Shown in pieces: positions 62,835 to 64,000 of a stretch of 64,000 nt of DNA. Every line of letters starts with the position of its first letter. The first letter of the stretch is position 1. The translations under genes and the position numbers were made by a program. The DNA is from Aureispira anguillae (lineage in GTDB: Bacteria > Bacteroidota > Bacteroidia > Chitinophagales > Saprospiraceae), in the NCBI RefSeq assembly GCF_026000115.1, contig NZ_AP026867.1, positions 5,196,001-5,260,000 on the forward strand, in the 5' to 3' direction. The notes under the pieces were generated by a model, which did no database searches, had not been told where the DNA came from, and saw nothing but the letters and a program-made list of their open reading frames with translations.

Positions 62835-64000
62835 TTAATTTAATGCTCTAAAATACCTTTCTACGAGATTTTTGTAATAAGGTTTCAATGAAGGCGAAAC
62901 AGTTTTGAACATTTCCACTTGACCCTGACGTTTTTTGAGATATTCTTCCAATGCAGGAGGCATTTTAGGAACATATTCATCTGGGCGTTCTGCCTTTCGT
63001 TTTTCATCCAATTCACGTTCACGTTCTGCATTTTCAGCCTGCAACAAACGAGTCAAAATATCCTTTTGGCGTTTTTGCATATCATTGGGCAAACGCTTAT
63101 TGACCAAATCCGTTTCTACTTTGTCCATTGCATCAATCATATCTTGCAATTCTTTTCCACCACCTTTTCCTTTCTTTTGTCCTTTCTTTTTGGCATCCTG
63201 CAATGCTTTTCGAATAGCGGCTTGTTTAGCGGCCATTTGAGCAAACTGTTTTCCACCAGGCATTTTACCTTGTTTCATTTGTTCCTTCATTTGCTGCATT
63301 TGCTTATTCAATTGCTCTTGCAACTGACGCAAGCCCCCCATACCAGGTTTTTTGCCCCCTTTGCCCATTCCATTCCCCTGCCCTCCAGGTTTTCCGTTAC
63401 CAGGCTTTTCACACATTTGATCTCCAGGCATTTGCTGTGCCATTTGCTGCTGCATTTGATCCATTGCTTCATTGAGCATTAAAGCCAAATCATTAACACC
63501 AGTCATCGTATATTGTTGTTGTACAACAGCAGTACGTTTTTGGCGTTCTTCTAAGGTTTTCACACTCTTCTTAAGCGTTTTTTTCACTTCTGTAACTTTT
63601 TCTGTAACAAAAGCCTCTATTTGGTAAACTCGTTTACTCAACGCTTGTAAGCTATCTTCAATATGACGGAAATCATCTTTGATTTTATCTTGTTGTTGCA
63701 CCAATTTGACATAAGTAGGTGTATTGGTAACGGTTATATTAACTTCATCAATCAGATCCTCTTGGTCAAAAGACATATCTACCAAATTTTCTAGCAATTG
63801 ACGCATACTCTTAATGTCTTCCTTCATTTGCTCCATTTGGTTCATCTGCATCATTTCTTTCATTTCTTTCGACATTTCCTTCATCTTCTGTGCAGCATTC
63901 TTTTGAGACTTAGAAGCCTTTTTATTGTTTTTTTTCTGCAACTGTTGGCTACTATTTTGAAGATTTTCTTTGGTATCTTTTTCTTGTTGATCCATTTCCT
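62835..64000 (-). CDS. C-terminal part of a large coiled-coil protein, DUF4175-like (partial)
   Basis: The frame runs off the right edge; the codon before MDQQEK is a sense codon (Glu), so this Met is internal. The visible ~388 residues are charged and helical with methionine- and glutamine-rich stretches (MKEMSKEMKEMMQMNQMEQM; EAMDQMQQQMAQQMPG), a glycine-rich spacer (GKPGGQGNGMGKGGKKPG) near residue 205 and a conserved-looking end (PSLKPYYKNLVERYFRALN). This fits the C-terminus of the ~1100-aa DUF4175 membrane proteins common in Bacteroidota, whose N-terminal membrane part would lie outside the window. Function is unknown. Confidence 0.75.
   Translation of the reverse strand, partial: EMDQQEKDTKENLQNSSQQLQKKNNKKASKSQKNAAQKMKEMSKEMKEMMQMNQMEQMKEDIKSMRQLLENLVDMSFDQEDLIDEVNITVTNTPTYVKLVQQQDKIKDDFRHIEDSLQALSKRVYQIEAFVTEKVTEVKKTLKKSVKTLEERQKRTAVVQQQYTMTGVNDLALMLNEAMDQMQQQMAQQMPGDQMCEKPGNGKPGGQGNGMGKGGKKPGMGGLRQLQEQLNKQMQQMKEQMKQGKMPGGKQFAQMAAKQAAIRKALQDAKKKGQKKGKGGGKELQDMIDAMDKVETDLVNKRLPNDMQKRQKDILTRLLQAENAERERELDEKRKAERPDEYVPKMPPALEEYLKKRQGQVEMFKTVSPSLKPYYKNLVERYFRALN

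Noticed and set aside
1-64000. tRNA, rRNA, CRISPR arrays and prophage genes
   Set aside because: I scanned the intergenic regions by eye and found no cloverleaf-like sequence, no regularly spaced direct repeats and no phage or transposase genes.

Overview
The window is an AT-rich stretch of a Bacteroidota chromosome. The evidence is a type IX secretion (T9SS) C-terminal sorting domain at 6064-7011, a fused SecDF, an M56/BlaI regulatory pair, paired DUF1800/DUF1501 genes, a sterol-desaturase-type hydroxylase, many short lipoproteins and mostly weak ribosome binding sites. A marine Saprospiria-type lineage such as Aureispira would fit, but that is inference; no rRNA, tRNA or marker gene here settles it. 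I see no prophage, CRISPR array, rRNA or tRNA.

Layout. 1-4.5 kb: two unrecognised cytoplasmic proteins and RtcB. 4.5-10.5 kb: HemW (TTG start), a T9SS-sorted secreted protein, a GH5 mannanase-like enzyme and a sodium:alanine symporter, followed by about 0.4 kb that reads as a decayed minus-strand gene. 11.5-17 kb: folA with a voltage-sensor-like membrane protein, a large SF1 helicase, and a NemR-like TetR regulator with an SDR oxidoreductase that share an operator. 17-21 kb: rhodanese-like protein, CopA and an HMA-AraC fusion regulator (copper module). 21-29.7 kb: LRR lipoprotein, HTTM protein, acyltransferase, phosphopantetheinyl transferase, BlaI/BlaR1 and small unknowns. 29.8-45.8 kb: PbpC, methyltransferase, lipid hydroxylase, MFS-spermidine-synthase-TPR fusion, SecDF, MurB, nitrilase, esterase and a TIM-barrel protein. 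45.9-54 kb: a nine-PAS hybrid kinase divergent from an NtrC-type regulator, then a small ATPase-fold anti-sigma-like protein. 54-64 kb: duplicated-domain lipoprotein, DUF1800/DUF1501, a GT2 fusion with a methyltransferase-like partner, YbeY, a second anti-sigma-like protein and the C-terminal part of a large DUF4175-like protein cut by the window edge.

The most unusual content is intergenic. Two families of small non-autonomous mobile elements are visible with inverted ends and target duplications. Family 1 starts CATTACTCCGT and makes 6-bp duplications (8671-8816, 17921-17983, one-ended remnant at 32-70). Family 2 starts GGTTCTTTGACAA and makes an 8-bp duplication (55413-55671 intact; 43780-44042 decayed at one end), resembling ISL3-family ends. 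The two family-2 copies carry a central perfect hairpin whose two arms differ in concert and whose loop is inverted between copies. A GC-richer cassette (GGCTCACGCAGTA) occurs inside both families.
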